A stretch of 64,000 bases of DNA from Aedes albopictus (Eukaryota > Arthropoda > Insecta > Diptera > Culicidae). Of this stretch, positions 11,771 through 22,699 are shown piece by piece. Numbering within the stretch: position 1 is the stretch's first letter; every line of letters begins with the position of its first letter. The stretch lies in the NCBI RefSeq assembly GCF_035046485.1, contig NC_085138.1, positions 294,668,256 through 294,732,255 on the forward strand, read 5' to 3'. The position numbers and the translations under genes are program-made. The notes under the pieces were generated by a model. The model saw nothing but the letters and a program-made list of their open reading frames with translations. It was not told the DNA's origin and made no database searches.

Positions 11771-11995
11771 TTAGAATACGTGAATCGAATTTACGCTATT
11801 GTCTTCATCACCATTGCTTTCTGATGAGTTTTGACGCGCACCTTTCCTGGGAAGCACCTTGAAGCCTACCTTGCTTCTAGACCTGATCCCATTCGACACA
11901 AGAAACCAATAGATACCGACAAATATTGTTGAATAAATAAACACACAATATTGACATACGCCTTTCCACCTGTCGTCGGCCTCACTCTTCAGCAT
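11771..11995 (-). CDS. Candidate short exon or ORF with one membrane-like segment
   Basis: This 74-codon minus-strand frame is the most protein-like outside the transposons. It has a polar N-terminal stretch (about residues 1-12), a hydrophobic stretch (about 14-35, VCQYCVFIYSTIFVGIYWFL), then a basic run and an acidic, Ser/Asn-rich tail ending HVF-stop. The frame stays open about 12 codons upstream of the ATG before a TGA, so it could be a terminal exon. I do not recognise the protein and see no clear splice or promoter signal. A chance ORF or a gene fragment is equally possible. Confidence 0.2.
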   Translation of the reverse strand: MLKSEADDRWKGVCQYCVFIYSTIFVGIYWFLVSNGIRSRSKVGFKVLPRKGARQNSSESNGDEDNSVNSIHVF

Positions 11996-12034
11996 CTGGC
12001 TATTTGCACTTCCGAAGATCCTACGACGGATATC

Positions 12035-13680
12035 ATGCCATCATCGTCGTCGTCGTCTTGCAATTCGGTATGCCACGTTGTGCCGGTCTTGATTAGGTGA
12101 AACGAAACAAATCAGTGTGGGGGGAAATCTGTCGGAGCTTACCGCAAAATATATTCTATCGATTTCTCCTGTTTGCGGTTGTCTACTATTTGTGTCCTTC
12201 TATTGCAGCGCAACCACCGAACACAGAACACATTCTCCAAAAGTGACAAAACGTGATCGAAATGAAGTTGTTTGGAGTATACGTTTACTGAATATTCAGC
12301 ATATTTAGAGAGAATTGTAATTAAAATAAAATCTGAAATAATAAAATTTTGGACTCAACAATAGCTTTGGCCACGTCTTTCTTCTTAGCCCACTGTTCAT
12401 AGGGAGGTGCTATAACATTTCGAATGGTGAATCGGTATTAAATTCTGAAATAGGCGTTTATGAGTGATACGTGACCTGCTTTTGTTGTACTATTATAACA
12501 TAAAGAGGGACTTTTGATCGAACTGATGAGCAAAGTTTTCTTGTATTTAGGCTTGCTGATGATATGATTCTAGAGACGTAGCTTTCATGCCACAAGGGGT
12601 CAATCTTTAATTGAATTTTTAGTACGGGATGATGAAATGTAAATTTGCGAGTCGACAATATGGAAGATGCGTCCAATATAACAACAACAACTTTGTATTT
12701 TTTGGCGTATTCTATGTACCGTAATCTGGAAAAAATACTTAAGGCTTAGAGCTTCATCGCGGTGAACAAGATCTTTAGGTCAACAATCTAATTTAGCAAA
12801 ACATTCTATACTCGACTCTACAATCTACACTCTGTACTCAAAAATGCAAATGTCGGCATCTGCATGGGGCAGAGTGATCTAGGAATATTTTTCGAAAAAT
12901 ACAACACTTACAACACTAGGAATATTTTTCGAAAAATACAACTTGCTGGAAGCTAAATGGTGGGCATCACAGAGAACAGACGTTCAAGCTAATGAAGTGC
13001 ATAGTCCCACCAAGAGAATGTGTTGATTTCACTTGGAAAACAGCAATTGTATTGTTGTTCAACTCACTTCTTATTGAAAGTAGTGAAACTAAATGCCAAT
13101 CGGTTACTCAAATTTTGTTGTCAAATTAGCGAACAATTATTGTTATTAAAGCAAATACAGCTCTGTCTCTGAGTAGGGAAATTTAAAGGTGTGCTAGTGA
13201 AATATTTCGTGATCATCATGGTGTCAAAACTAGTTTTTAGGTGGGATCACCGCTGATGTCGCTACTGCGCTTGTTTTTGTCTTTACACTAGATTTTAGGA
13301 AATTTTGTTTGAGCATGTTCTTTGTGGTGTTGCGTCTGTTTGACTGTAACCATTGTACCCTAGACTGAATTACTAATGATACAAATAGAAAGAATAGTGC
13401 ATGATTGCAGATTCTGATAACTTCCATACGAAATGTTGACCAGAAATATGTTAGTTTTGCTTCCAAAGCTGTAAATCTTTTCTTAACAAACCTTAACTTT
13501 TGATTGTTAATTCGCCTGTTATATGCGGTGACTTTGAAAAATCGATGAAATCATAGAAAAACCGGTGAAATCCGAAAAAAATATTGCAAGCCTATGAAAA
13601 TTTTACCGAATGGATCAGTGATGGACTGTGTTACCGAACTACCTTGAAATGCGTTCTACAGTTACGCAGCGTATCAAATA
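12035..13680. other. Unassigned sequence
   Basis: No gene recognised. A short CGT-rich run lies at about 12036-12056. A 27-bp direct duplication is at 12879-12943. Otherwise featureless A+T-rich DNA. Confidence 0.4.
12879..12943. repeat. Short direct duplication containing a palindrome
   Basis: 'ctaggaatatttttcgaaaa' followed by 'atacaac' occurs twice, 38 bp apart. Each copy contains the palindromic core 'attttttcgaaaaat'-like sequence. It is a local duplication. Confidence 0.8.
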
Positions 13681-13689
13681 ATAATTGAC

Positions 13690-13990
13690 AGTTACTGTCC
13701 GTACAGCGATTTTATCGTCATACTTTTGTTTTATTTACAACAAGCTGTCCCGGCAAACGTCGTTCCGCCTGCCTACTGTGTTTTTTGACGTGCAGTTCTG
13801 TAGAAAAATGCCCCTCAAAATGCAATTTCTGACTTTCTCGTTTTCGGTGCGTTTCCAGTCGATTTTCCCAATTATTTTTTTCGTACGAACACGTCGGAGC
13901 CCTGCACGAATGAAACACTGAAAGAATGGTGTAGATCCGTTGGCCCGTTCCCGAGCCTATTCGTGACATACAAACACCATTCCATTTTTA
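13690..13990 (+). other. Possible 3' tail of a decayed retroelement
   Basis: The block 'gctgtcccggcaaacgtcgt', 'ccgttcccgagcctattcgt', 'gacatacaaacaccattcc' and the terminal 'atttttatttatatagac' has the look of the 3' ends of insect non-LTR elements that finish in a TATAGA-like tail (family knowledge, from memory). No RT is visible upstream. Confidence 0.3.
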
Positions 13991-14160
13991 TTTATATAGA
14001 CTTACAACTGCAACAAATACACTGAAATTCTAGGCGTCGGTTGTCTACATTTTTAAGTTAATTTGCTTGAAGTTTCAAGTAATATTAGAAAGAAGCACTA
14101 AAAGTAATGAAACTTTTAGTAAAAATTTAATGATTTTTGAACAAGCTTTAAAAAAATATA

Positions 14161-14262
14161 TCCCATTTTGTATACTGCCCATGATCGCGTATCAGTCCCA
14201 TCTTTGCTGGGTTTCCTATTCATATGGGACAATTATGCGATCATAGGCAGTATATATCCCAT
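14161..14262. repeat. Small palindromic element, ~100 bp
   Basis: 'tatactgcccatgatcgcgt' at 14171 and 'gcgatcataggcagtata' ending 14253 form a stem of about 31 bp around a 21-bp loop. The 'tatccca' flanks repeat at both sides. It is probably a miniature foldback element. Confidence 0.6.
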
Positions 14263-14740
14263 ATGAAATGTTGCCTCATTTGGCCTCTGTAAATGTTACA
14301 GAGGTGTTATAAAAGCTATGTTAAATAATAAATTATTTAATATCTAAAAAAAATATCAAAGCTACAAAATTGCTGTCTTCGGTCTTTAGAAACATGTATT
14401 TCATCATAATAAATATGTTTGCAGAACAATTGAAATTTCTTAAAAATGTCTGGAAAAAGTTATAAAATATAAACTGATTTAAAGGGGTCATTATATGACC
14501 AATAGTTTTAGTAATTGAGCAAATAGAACAAAAGTTTGTTCAGCAAGTTTTCTTACAGTGGTATTTTCTACAACTTTGCTGAATACTCTATCAGCACTTA
14601 TGAAAAAATAAATAAAATTTCTATCTGACTTCTAGGTGCATTGGTTACACTAGAGATGCTTTCAAAGGAAGGGTTTTGATATGTCAAACAACTTCTTCGA
14701 AGACACTAAACTTCAAAAAAATTTTTTTTTATGCCCGCTA

Positions 14741-15231
14741 GGGTAAGTGTACCAATTATGGCTATAGTACCAATTATTCGCCACAGTTGATTTTCACCCT
14801 TTAACGATGTAAATCAACAAGAAAAAAATTGTGAACAACAGATGACGTTCACAAAAGATGGTGACACTCATTTAAACTCCACATTCTGCTCAAATTATGG
14901 TAGAAATAAATCATTTTCCTTAAAATTTCGGCTTCCTTGCACCTAATATCGCCATAGTGTACCAGTTATGGCTAATCCCATAAGGAATGCATGCAAATAG
15001 TGCGAAAAGGAACCGAAGTTAAAAAAATGTTGCCATAACTGGTACAGGGTTCCTATCATTGACACACGCTGTAATAAATACTAAAAGAAGTTTTGGCTCT
15101 GTTTCTATATTTTTCCTGTAAAGTTTGGAAACTAAGCTATCTTTTAACATATTGTTGACATTCGTTGGTCTTCTCGTTATTTTTGTACAAATAGTTTTCC
15201 TTAGGTAGTGCCATAATTGGTACAGGCACCC
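14741..15231. mobile_element. MITE, 491 bp, 'GGGTAAGTGTACCAATTATG' ends, TA duplication
   Basis: The inverted ends GGGTAAGTGTACCAATTATG and 'ccataattggtacaggcaccc' are flanked by TA (14739-14740, 15232-15233). The motif is reiterated internally ('gtaccaattattcg' near 14770, 'gtaccagttatggc' near 14960, 'gccataactggtacag' near 15032), giving the subterminal-repeat architecture shared with the elements at 7067, 30675 and 48036. Non-coding. Confidence 0.85.
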
Positions 15232-15233
15232 TA

Positions 15234-15730
15234 TCACGACATTGGGCCTTCGAGAAAAGTGTGGCTGTAACTTCTGTAACAGAATTTGAGCATCATCAAC
15301 AAGTAAGATGTCCCACAATTATAAAATACCAAACGCTTTTTACTATCACAGTCGAAGACACATTGAAGAAGTTGCGCATTTTGCGCAAACCATTCATGCC
15401 CAAATTTCGTGTGAAGTTTCCGTACAAACTTCAATTGCGATGTACAAAGTAGGCATAACTGATCGTGCTCAAATTTTGCACAGTCAGTCATCTGAAAGGG
15501 ACCTAGAGAATCCTTGATTTGAAATATGACCACTATGACTCACGTTAATACACAAACTCAGGTACCTACATTCATATATTCGTTCATAGTCTTCGCTAGA
15601 ACCAAAAACGGGTTAAAAAAGCCGTTTCCCTTCCTTCCAGCTTTCACAGCACCTTATACACTAGATAACGCCTCCGAGTTATGCAATCAACTATGCCCCA
15701 TCATCTTCAGAATAATATTGCAGACTACAT
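15234..15730. other. Unassigned sequence
   Basis: Several overlapping short frames on both strands, none with a recognisable domain. No repeat ends seen. Confidence 0.4.
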
Positions 15731-15941
15731 CCCAAATTGGACTATCACACTTTTTATGGTACGCCTAAAAAGTGTGATAGAAGTGCACATTTGCCTCGGA
15801 TCGTCTCGACGTCTTCGGGGCACTTATTCCTCCATTTACAAGGAATAAGTGCACCGAAGACCTCAATTCGATCCGACGTATCCCTGCGCTGTAATCACAC
15901 TTTGAAGGTGTGTGCACACTATTGTGTCAGTCCAATTTGGG
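15731..15941. mobile_element. Nested-palindrome foldback element, ~211 bp
   Basis: The outer stem is 'cccaaattggact' and 'agtccaatttggg'. Inside, 'atcacactttttat' with 'aaaaagtgtgat' forms a local hairpin, and 'ggcacttattcct' with 'aggaataagtgc' forms the inner stem. The target duplication is not clear. Confidence 0.7.
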
Positions 15942-16052
15942 GTGCAGTCAGCAATAAACACATAATTTTATCACCTTACGCTTGACATCCACGCATTGCT
16001 CTGCCAACCATATCCCACCAACACGCCAACATCCGCTTGAATGTGTGTAGAC

Positions 16053-16215
16053 TAGATTCTGTCTATTTAGAGTCTGGCGGACTGTCACTTTTGACCTGAG
16101 CCAATCGAGCATGACGTCATATTGTCCTCACCGATAAATGCTACACCGTGACATCATGCTCGATTGGCTCCGGTCGAAAGTGGCAGTCCGCCAGACTCTA
16201 ACTAGACAGACTCTA
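16053..16215. mobile_element. MITE, 163 bp, probable 8-bp target duplication
   Basis: The ends TAGATTCTGTCTATTTAGAG and the reverse of 'ctctaactagacagactcta' begin a stem of more than 60 bp sharing 'agtctggcggact' and 'agccaatcgagcatga'. GTGTAGAC lies directly outside both ends (16045-16052, 16216-16223). An 8-bp duplication suggests a hAT-type transposase (family knowledge plus inference). Confidence 0.75.
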
Positions 16216-16255
16216 GTGTAGACTAGCACTGTTTGGTTTGTTGTGGATAAAAAGG

Positions 16256-16648
16256 ATGGGATCATTCATTTGCAATCATTTACATTCACTTGCTGTTAAC
16301 TCGCTTCAGAAACATCGCAGCAAAAATCAATGCATGGAACACTTTTTTATTTTTGTTTTACCTGAAACTTTGTAGAAGAATATATTAGCGTAGAATCAAT
16401 AATTACGTCAACAGAAGGCAGCAAACGCAGCTCTCCACGGCGTGAATGTAATTTACATTCACAGCGTGGAGAGTTGCCTTCACAGCTCGCTCACGGCTTT
16501 GGTATGCGTGTGCGACCCCAATGTTATTCGGAAAACTTTCAGATAAAACTACAAGGTTAAATTAATCCATACATTGTTTTTTGATAGCATGCTTCTGAAC
16601 TGAGATAGTTGCAAGTGAATGTAACTCTTTGCAAATGAATGGTCCCAT
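16256..16648. mobile_element. Inverted-repeat element with 'ATTCATTTGC' ends, ~393 bp
   Basis: The left end 'atgggatcattcatttgc' with 'tacattcacttgc' mirrors the right end 'gcaagtgaatgta' with 'gcaaatgaatggtcccat'. A near-perfect central hairpin at 16427-16484 ('gcagctctccacggcgtgaa' against 'cacagcgtggagagttgc') reuses the 'tgaatgtaa' word. Target duplication not identified. Confidence 0.65.
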
Positions 16649-16806
16649 ACCTGGCTATGATCACTTCTTTCTGATTCTCCTCATTAACTTGCAACCAGAC
16701 GTTTCAAGCGCCAATATTGTCATAAAAAATAGAAAATCACAAACACTGACGCACTGAAGATACCTACTAATTTTTCATTACACCAACAAAGCTAGCCATG
16801 AAAATG

Positions 16807-16945
16807 TTTGACACTTCTCAGGTCATTTTGACAGACCACCCACATGCACGAAAAAGACGGATCGTATATTCTATTTTATCGATTTTGTTGCCGTTCTTTT
16901 CATGCTCATGTCACATCTGTCAAAATAACCTGAGACTTGTCAGTC
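16807..16945. repeat. Hairpin with ~28-bp stem
   Basis: 'cacttctcaggtcattttga' and its imperfect complement 'tcaaaataacctgagacttg' are 108 bp apart. It is possibly the core of a small MITE; outer ends not defined. Confidence 0.45.
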
Positions 16946-17262
16946 ATTTTGAGGAAGTTCGTCTGTGTAATAAAGAATGCCCGGCATACATAATCAAACT
17001 GAAGCTCAAGCTGCGAAGCCGTTAGTTGAAAATCTGGAGCGTCTAATATAGATCTGGTCTTCACAATTTCCTATCTGATGCTTCTACGGGTCAATCACGG
17101 TTTGAGCATGTTTATTTTTTTTATATATATATTTATTTGTCGACAGGTTAAAATACAAACCCCAATGATATGTACGCCCATCTTATTTAAATACAATACA
17201 TTCTTAAATCTATACTTATTTATTACACGCGAAACACTAAAGTAGAAAGCATCATAACATTG

Positions 17263-17448
17263 TTATCTTGTACCGAATTTTTGAACTCTCTAAGCAGAAT
17301 ACCCTCTTCAAATGAGTGTAATCAGATTTGTACCTTTTAATTTCGTCCTATGTTGCTTATCTTTCGACACTATGTCAAAGGATAAGCAACATAGGGGGCG
17401 GAATTAAAAGGTACAGAACTGATTGCACTCATTCGAAAAAAAAAAAAA
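17263..17448 (+). mobile_element. Retroposed hairpin element with poly(A) tail and 12-bp duplication
   Basis: Bounded by perfect direct repeats 'atcataacattg' (17251-17262 and 17449-17460). It starts with an unpaired leader ('ttatcttgtaccgaattttt', 'gaactctctaagcagaat'), then a palindrome whose arms are 'caaatgagtgtaatcagatt', 'gtaccttttaattt' and their complements, and ends in about 13 A residues. Poly(A) plus a 12-bp duplication is the mark of target-primed reverse transcription, so this palindromic RNA was copied by a LINE machinery (inference). A second, shorter member is at 56961-57080. Confidence 0.75.
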
Positions 17449-17870
17449 ATCATAACATTGATTAAAAACGCGGCAAATACTCTGTAAAGGCTCATTTTGC
17501 CTATAATTAATTTTAGTGGGACGAAGAATTGGTAACATAGACCGCCAGCCAAAAGTTGTGTGCAACCTGGGCACTGTTGTCCCTATGACTTCAGCTACAT
17601 TGAGGAGATCCCGAGCGTCTTCCCAGCAAGGACGTACGTGCCTGTTCTGGCATCCAGCGTCTGAATAAGAAACGTTGTATGTATCGAGTCAGCTATACCT
17701 AAGGAAGCAGCCTCACCAACGCGATGTAGGCAGCGCGACCCCGGTAAGGTTTCCTGCGTCGAGGCCTTTCAACGCCGCGAAAAATGAAATTCGAAAAAGA
17801 AAAGGCGAACGTTACTCTCGAAAACTGGCCCAGCAAAAAACTATGAACCAAGAGTAAGGGCTATGATTGG

Positions 17871-18280
17871 AAATTCGGTACCATCAGGACCTGCGTTCGA
17901 GGTTCATGGATAAGTGAGCCTTTTGGCTCGTGAATTGCAAAAAACTAGTTTGCGTGACTTCAGGAAGTGCGGTGGCTCAAATCTGATGAACGTGAATTCA
18001 GTGCGGTGCGGTGGTTTGTTCTAGTGGGGATGTTACGCCAAAAATAGGGACGGATTCGTAGTGATCGAGAAACATATGATGAGGTGAATCAGCGATCGTA
18101 TCTGCGTATTGTGGATTCGCGGCTATTTTTTTACTACTACCTGATCAATATTTATGCGCCAACAAACGACAAAACCGATGACGTGAACGATACGATTTAC
18201 GAATGTCTAAGACCAATGGATAATGCCAAAAAAAAGACGTTCAGATTGTCATCGGTGACGCCACCGCGCAGTTCGTAAGA
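17871..18280 (+). pseudogene. RTE endonuclease-domain remnant (copy 1)
   Basis: Translated pieces DWKFGT, RTCVRGSWISE, LQEVRW, RICVLWIRG and then YLINIYAPTNDKTDDVNDT follow the order of the apurinic-like endonuclease domain of RTE elements. The usual catalytic-end motif (I.IGD.NA) survives only as a decayed 'QIVIGDATAQ'-like sequence near 18250. Frames change several times and stops interrupt. Confidence 0.65.
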
Positions 18281-18649
18281 TCCAACATAGACTCAGATCA
18301 CTATGTCGTATTCAGTAAGATTCAAGCTCTGTTATCAACCGTATCGGACTCTAGGAACCAGTGATCGATGCAACAGAAGGTAAGGTAGCTGACTATCACC
18401 AGAAGCGATTCTCTCAACACTCTGTGGGAGTCTGTCCACGGAGCGATGAGTATGGTAGCGCAAGAGATGATATAAGGTACTGCTCAAAGACGACTTTAAA
18501 ACGAGTGGTTTGACTAGGAGTACCAGAGATTGACAGACTAGAAACATTGCGGAAGCCGGATGCTGGTGTTGGAGACCCGATAGAGCAGGGAGAGAAATAG
18601 GGGAGCAAGAGAAGCCACAGAAAGAAAAGAGAGCATGAGGAAAATGTGA

Positions 18650-19260
18650 TTGCACAGACGCTGTAAAATAATGATATGCGGAGGTTTTACGAAACCATCA
18701 ATGGCGAGCGGAAACAACGCTTCCTTGTCTCGTCATATGCAACGACCATGATGGAAACTTTCTATCAGATTCAACAATGGTGGCTATCAAGAGGAGAGAG
18801 AACTTCGATGTATTGTTGAGCGGTGGGAATGGAAGAGTGACAGGCACAATTCGAATTGTTTGGTTGCTAAATGGTTGGATGGTCTCATTTGCCCTCTATT
18901 CAAGAAAGGGCATCGTCTGGAAAAGGTGCGAAGTACAAAGGAATAACACTTCTCATTTCAGCGTAAAAGATTTTGTCCGGAATTCTGCTTAACAGTCTGC
19001 TTAAAGGTCTAAGGAGTCCTTCGTTAGCGAGTATCAGACAGGTTTTCGTGAGGACCGATCTACGACAGATCAGACGTACTCCCTGCGGCAGATACTCGAT
19101 AAATTTCAGGAATACAACTTGCATACCCATCATCTGTTTGGTGATTTCCACACGGCGTACAATCAAGTGAAGAGAAACGAGTTATGGCAGATTATAATCG
19201 AGCATGGTTGTTGCGAACACCCCTCTAGTAGTGTCGCATCTGCTGCCCAGCGCCCTGCAC
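18650..19260 (+). pseudogene. RTE reverse transcriptase remnant (copy 1)
   Basis: Pieces in order: MRRFYETING (about 18677), YKGITLLISAYKILS (about 18935), FVSEYQTGFRED.STTDQTYS, RQILDKFQEYNLHTHHLF and then DFHTAYNQVKRNELWQII (to about 19200). These correspond to RT fingers and palm up to the first catalytic block, where the expected 'IDFKAAYD' reads 'GDFHTAYN'. The YADD/FADD block is missing. Stops and shifts make it non-functional. Confidence 0.7.
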
Positions 19261-19330
19261 ATTCGGTCGGAGCGACATCTATGTCATAAGACGGAGTGAC
19301 AGATTTGGAAGTGTCAGCGAATAAGGGATA

Positions 19331-20200
19331 AACAATAAGATCTTTGAAGCGTGAGGTCGCGATATTGAATTCGATTTATCTATTTCGTTTGATTTGGTTG
19401 AATTTGTTGTTATTTGAACTCATTTCATTGAACAAAATATAGTTATAGCATCTCAAAGTTGGCAATTTTGTATGACAAACAGCGTTTGTCCAATCAACTA
19501 TGCACCACAATGACGAGTATCATATGAAATCGTCCAATTTGAAAATTGTGCCTTTACCTTGACACTTACTGATGCATTGATTTGTCTGAAGTTTTGCTTT
19601 ATGATAGAGCTTAAGAATTGAATTTACAAAACCGTGGAAAGTTTTGGACTTCCTAAGTCGTAATTTGAATGTGATTACAAAACCTAGTCTAAAATTTATA
19701 AGAGAAACAGCATTTTTCACAATTTACACATATTTTTTTTGTAATTTAAATGCGTACATATTCCTCCCATACTGTTTGCATTCCAAATTTATTTTGAAAT
19801 TAAAAAAAAAGAGTTGTTTCTACCTGCAATGTTTAAGATGAAAATTTCACTTATTTCCACGAAAACTAAATTTGGTCTGTTATATAAAAAGCCCATTTAG
19901 AATCTATCTTGACTTTATAAGGTTTTTTTTTTATTGATTTCATCTCCATTACCTACGTAATCTCTGAATGGAATGATTTTTCCTACTTAACAAGAAAGGG
20001 CGCAGTAGTCGGGGATTCCATGAAATGATCTCGAACTGAATACGTCGGTAATCATGACACCCGTCAATGTTGTAGTTTTTCACATAAAAGCTTCTCGTGA
20101 ATCTATTGCCAACCATCCCAGAATATAAAACAATCCATGTTGGAACCATCTAACAAGTAAAGCTTTTATTTTAAGCCTATCCTTTATTAATATACATACA
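19331..20200. other. Unassigned A+T-rich spacer
   Basis: No coding signal or repeat structure seen. Confidence 0.4.
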
Positions 20201-20203
20201 TTA

Positions 20204-20870
20204 GGGTGGCACAAAGACCAACATCCAAAGTTTTGCAAATATTTGAAAAATTGTCCATTCACTAAAAGCGTAATATCTCAGCTTCTAGACAAGATATTTT
20301 AAATCTTTTTTCAGAGAAATGACGCGTATGAATAGTAGATGAAATTTCCATGGTTGAAAACAAAAAATAGTACATGTATTTTTTAGCGAATTTTGAAGAA
20401 AAATGCTAAAAAATAGACCTTTTACCAACACAAAAAAGGTTCTGCTGTCAATATAAACACATTATTCCAAAAACTAATAACCATAAAGAATGCCTTTAAG
20501 TCCATAGAAACATGTAAACATATTTAAAAAAAATCAGAAGTTAAAAAAGTATTACGAAAAAAATATTTTTTTGAGAATTTTCATGAAAAATGGTCATTTT
20601 TCAAAAATCACCCTGGCGGAATCTCTAAACCATAGCTTCCCAACCTTCGTTTCGCGACCCCCAACCACTTGCAGGCACGCTTCGATTGTTTTACGAAAAG
20701 CGCAGTGACGACAGACTGGGGGGTCGCGAGAGTCAAGGTTGGGAACCGTGGCTCTAAACGATTTTTTTTAGAAAATCGAAATGTTCTACAAAAATTCTTC
20801 AAATATGCATATCTTTCATTTAAGGTTTGAGCACCTTTACTTTTCGAACATCGATTTTTTTGGGACAGTC
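20204..20870. mobile_element. Probable TA-flanked MITE with 'GGGTGGCACAAAG' end
   Basis: The left end TA-GGGTGGCACAAA and the right end 'tttgggacagtc'-TA are weak inverted repeats (about 8 of 12). The flanking words 'acat' and 'atgt' continue the symmetry. The interior is A+T-rich and non-coding and is interrupted by the hAT-type MITE at 20631-20751. Confidence 0.5.
20631..20751. mobile_element. hAT-type MITE, 121 bp, 8-bp target duplication
   Basis: CTCTAAAC flanks both ends (20623-20630 and 20752-20759). The inverted ends are CATAGCTTCCCAACCTT and CCACGGTTCCCAACCTT, close to the 'CAGxGGTTCCCAACC' ends typical of hAT MITEs (family knowledge). An internal 'ttcgcgaccccc'/'ggggggtcgcgag' stem completes the palindrome. 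Non-coding. Confidence 0.9.
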
Positions 20871-20880
20871 TAATGTATAT

Positions 20881-22640
20881 TGTTCGATGGTAAACTTGAT
20901 GACGGTTCTAGTTTTTGTTTTCTTAATTTTTAAATAACTCTTTTGCAGCAGTCCCTTATTAGGCACGTAGTTCCCATTTTAATCTTACGAAAAACAAAGG
21001 ATTGAAGCACTATTTGTTTTACTTCCTATTTTTGTTAGAAGTGACACGCAAGCACATAACGCAAGAAAACAAAAAGTTTGACAAAAAGAACGGAATCAAT
21101 TGGTGCCGTTATCGCTTGTTTTCGAACTAAGATGAATTTGGGAGCGATATCACTTATGTTACACATACCCTAATAGAAAAGTGTTTTTAACTGGTGTTCC
21201 AAGTACCTATGTTTGGTTAGAAAATGTCTATGTCCCATAAAATTTAACTGAATTTCCAAAATGATCCATGTTTTCCATTTTTATTGGTTTTGAATCCTAA
21301 TAACGCAATTTATCACAATCATTTAACTCAAGCGGAACCACATTTCACGGAGCTCATGTTATGCATCTAATTAACAACGATTTGTTGGAAACCCAATCGG
21401 TTTGAGTTACCGTCAGCGGGTAACCGCTGCCACCGTCATTCCATCTTATCAGAAAAACATTAACAAAAAATAGGGGGAAGGCCCTCTCTGCGTTCAATGC
21501 CTGAGCTGCAAACCCTACCTACAACAAAGAAAGCGATAAGTGATCAACGACTCCTGTGCATGCACCAGCAACTAGCTAGGGGGGTCTGTTTCCCGTAGTG
21601 TTTTCTTTCCGCAGCAGGTTGCATACCAACGTGATGATTGGAACGGTTGCTGGAGCAGTGGGAGTGGGGCGGCGAAAGCAATGCGGTTCCTACGACAAAT
21701 AGAAGCAACATCCAAGCGCACACATGGTTGCTGTCCTGCACCCTTTCCATACTTTGGAGAAGTTGGTTCACAGTGCCCCATTTACGAAAATCCTGAGAAG
21801 AAGTTTTTATTGTATTTGGTTTTCAACTGGTGACAGATAAACATGCACTTTCTGTATTTTTTGCTCTTTTTGCAGTTTGTTTCAAGATTATGGAAGTGTA
21901 ATATCCTGTCACTGGGTACTACATAGTTTTAATGAGAATAAAAATAATTTTGAAAATACTTGTTATTCTCTAACAAAATCATGTAATATTCAAATCAGTT
22001 CAATTTATGCTTTGTAGGAAGCGCATTTCCCCCATGTCTTTCCACTGCATCCCTAGTTTACAGCAAACAAGTCCTTGTTTGTGCACTGGGACCGGGCACT
22101 CCAAATCGAGCGCACGTTCTGATATGCGATACGTTTACGCGCGATGATGAATGCCACGTTGATACTCCTGAATGCTCATAAATTATACGTGTAATAGAGC
22201 AAATAAATATCGAAAGCATTTAGCACTCGCTGCGAGTGAGCGAGCGTAGAAGCAAGTTGGCATTCCCAGGTCCCCAGATGGGGGTGGTCGCGGGTGGTTG
22301 TAGTTGAAGAGTTGTGTGTTGTTTTTGCAAGCGCCCGATAGTAGCGCGTTCACTTCACCCGCACTGAACCGAAGAACGATGATATGACGAGGATGCGTCG
22401 ACATGAGTTGGCAGGCAGCTCTCATGTGGTATAGCACATCCCATCGGTGCGGTACCCAGTTAGTATAGATATGTAAACACTCCGAGCGCGTCAACTTGTT
22501 CTGCGATTCTCATTTCGTGATATGATGATGAATCACATCATGTAAGTTCCAGTTGTCAGGGTCGTCCTAAATAGAATTTAGCTAATGAAGTTGTTGCAAT
22601 CTGCTATAACAACTGTCTAACTCTTGTCATCTGTTAACCA
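20881..22640. other. Unassigned sequence
   Basis: About 1.75 kb without recognisable elements. Frames at 21544-21781 and 22183-22494 on the minus strand overlap one another and show no domain; no gene called. Confidence 0.4.
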
Positions 22641-22699
22641 GGTTATGGCGTGTGGTGCATGTGGAAGATCACTGGTCTACGTTACAATTTATTAATTTT

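Larger units (their letters stand above)
17036..19330 (+). mobile_element. RTE/JAM-type non-LTR retrotransposon, copy 1 (decayed)
   Basis: The 5' leader ('gagcgtctaatatagatctg', 'gcttctacgggtcaa') matches the leader of copy 2 at 24630-24690. It is interrupted at about 17098-17525 and resumes with 'ccagccaaaagttgtgtgc' and 'cactgttgtccc'. Endonuclease remnants lie at 17871-18280 and reverse transcriptase remnants at 18650-19250. Many stops, frameshifts and internal deletions; no intact ORF. The 3' end is near 19330. Confidence 0.8.

Noticed and set aside
15019..15533. Overlapping ~99-codon minus-strand frames as a gene
   Set aside because: They run across the right end of the TA MITE at 15231, overlap in two frames, and show no domain.
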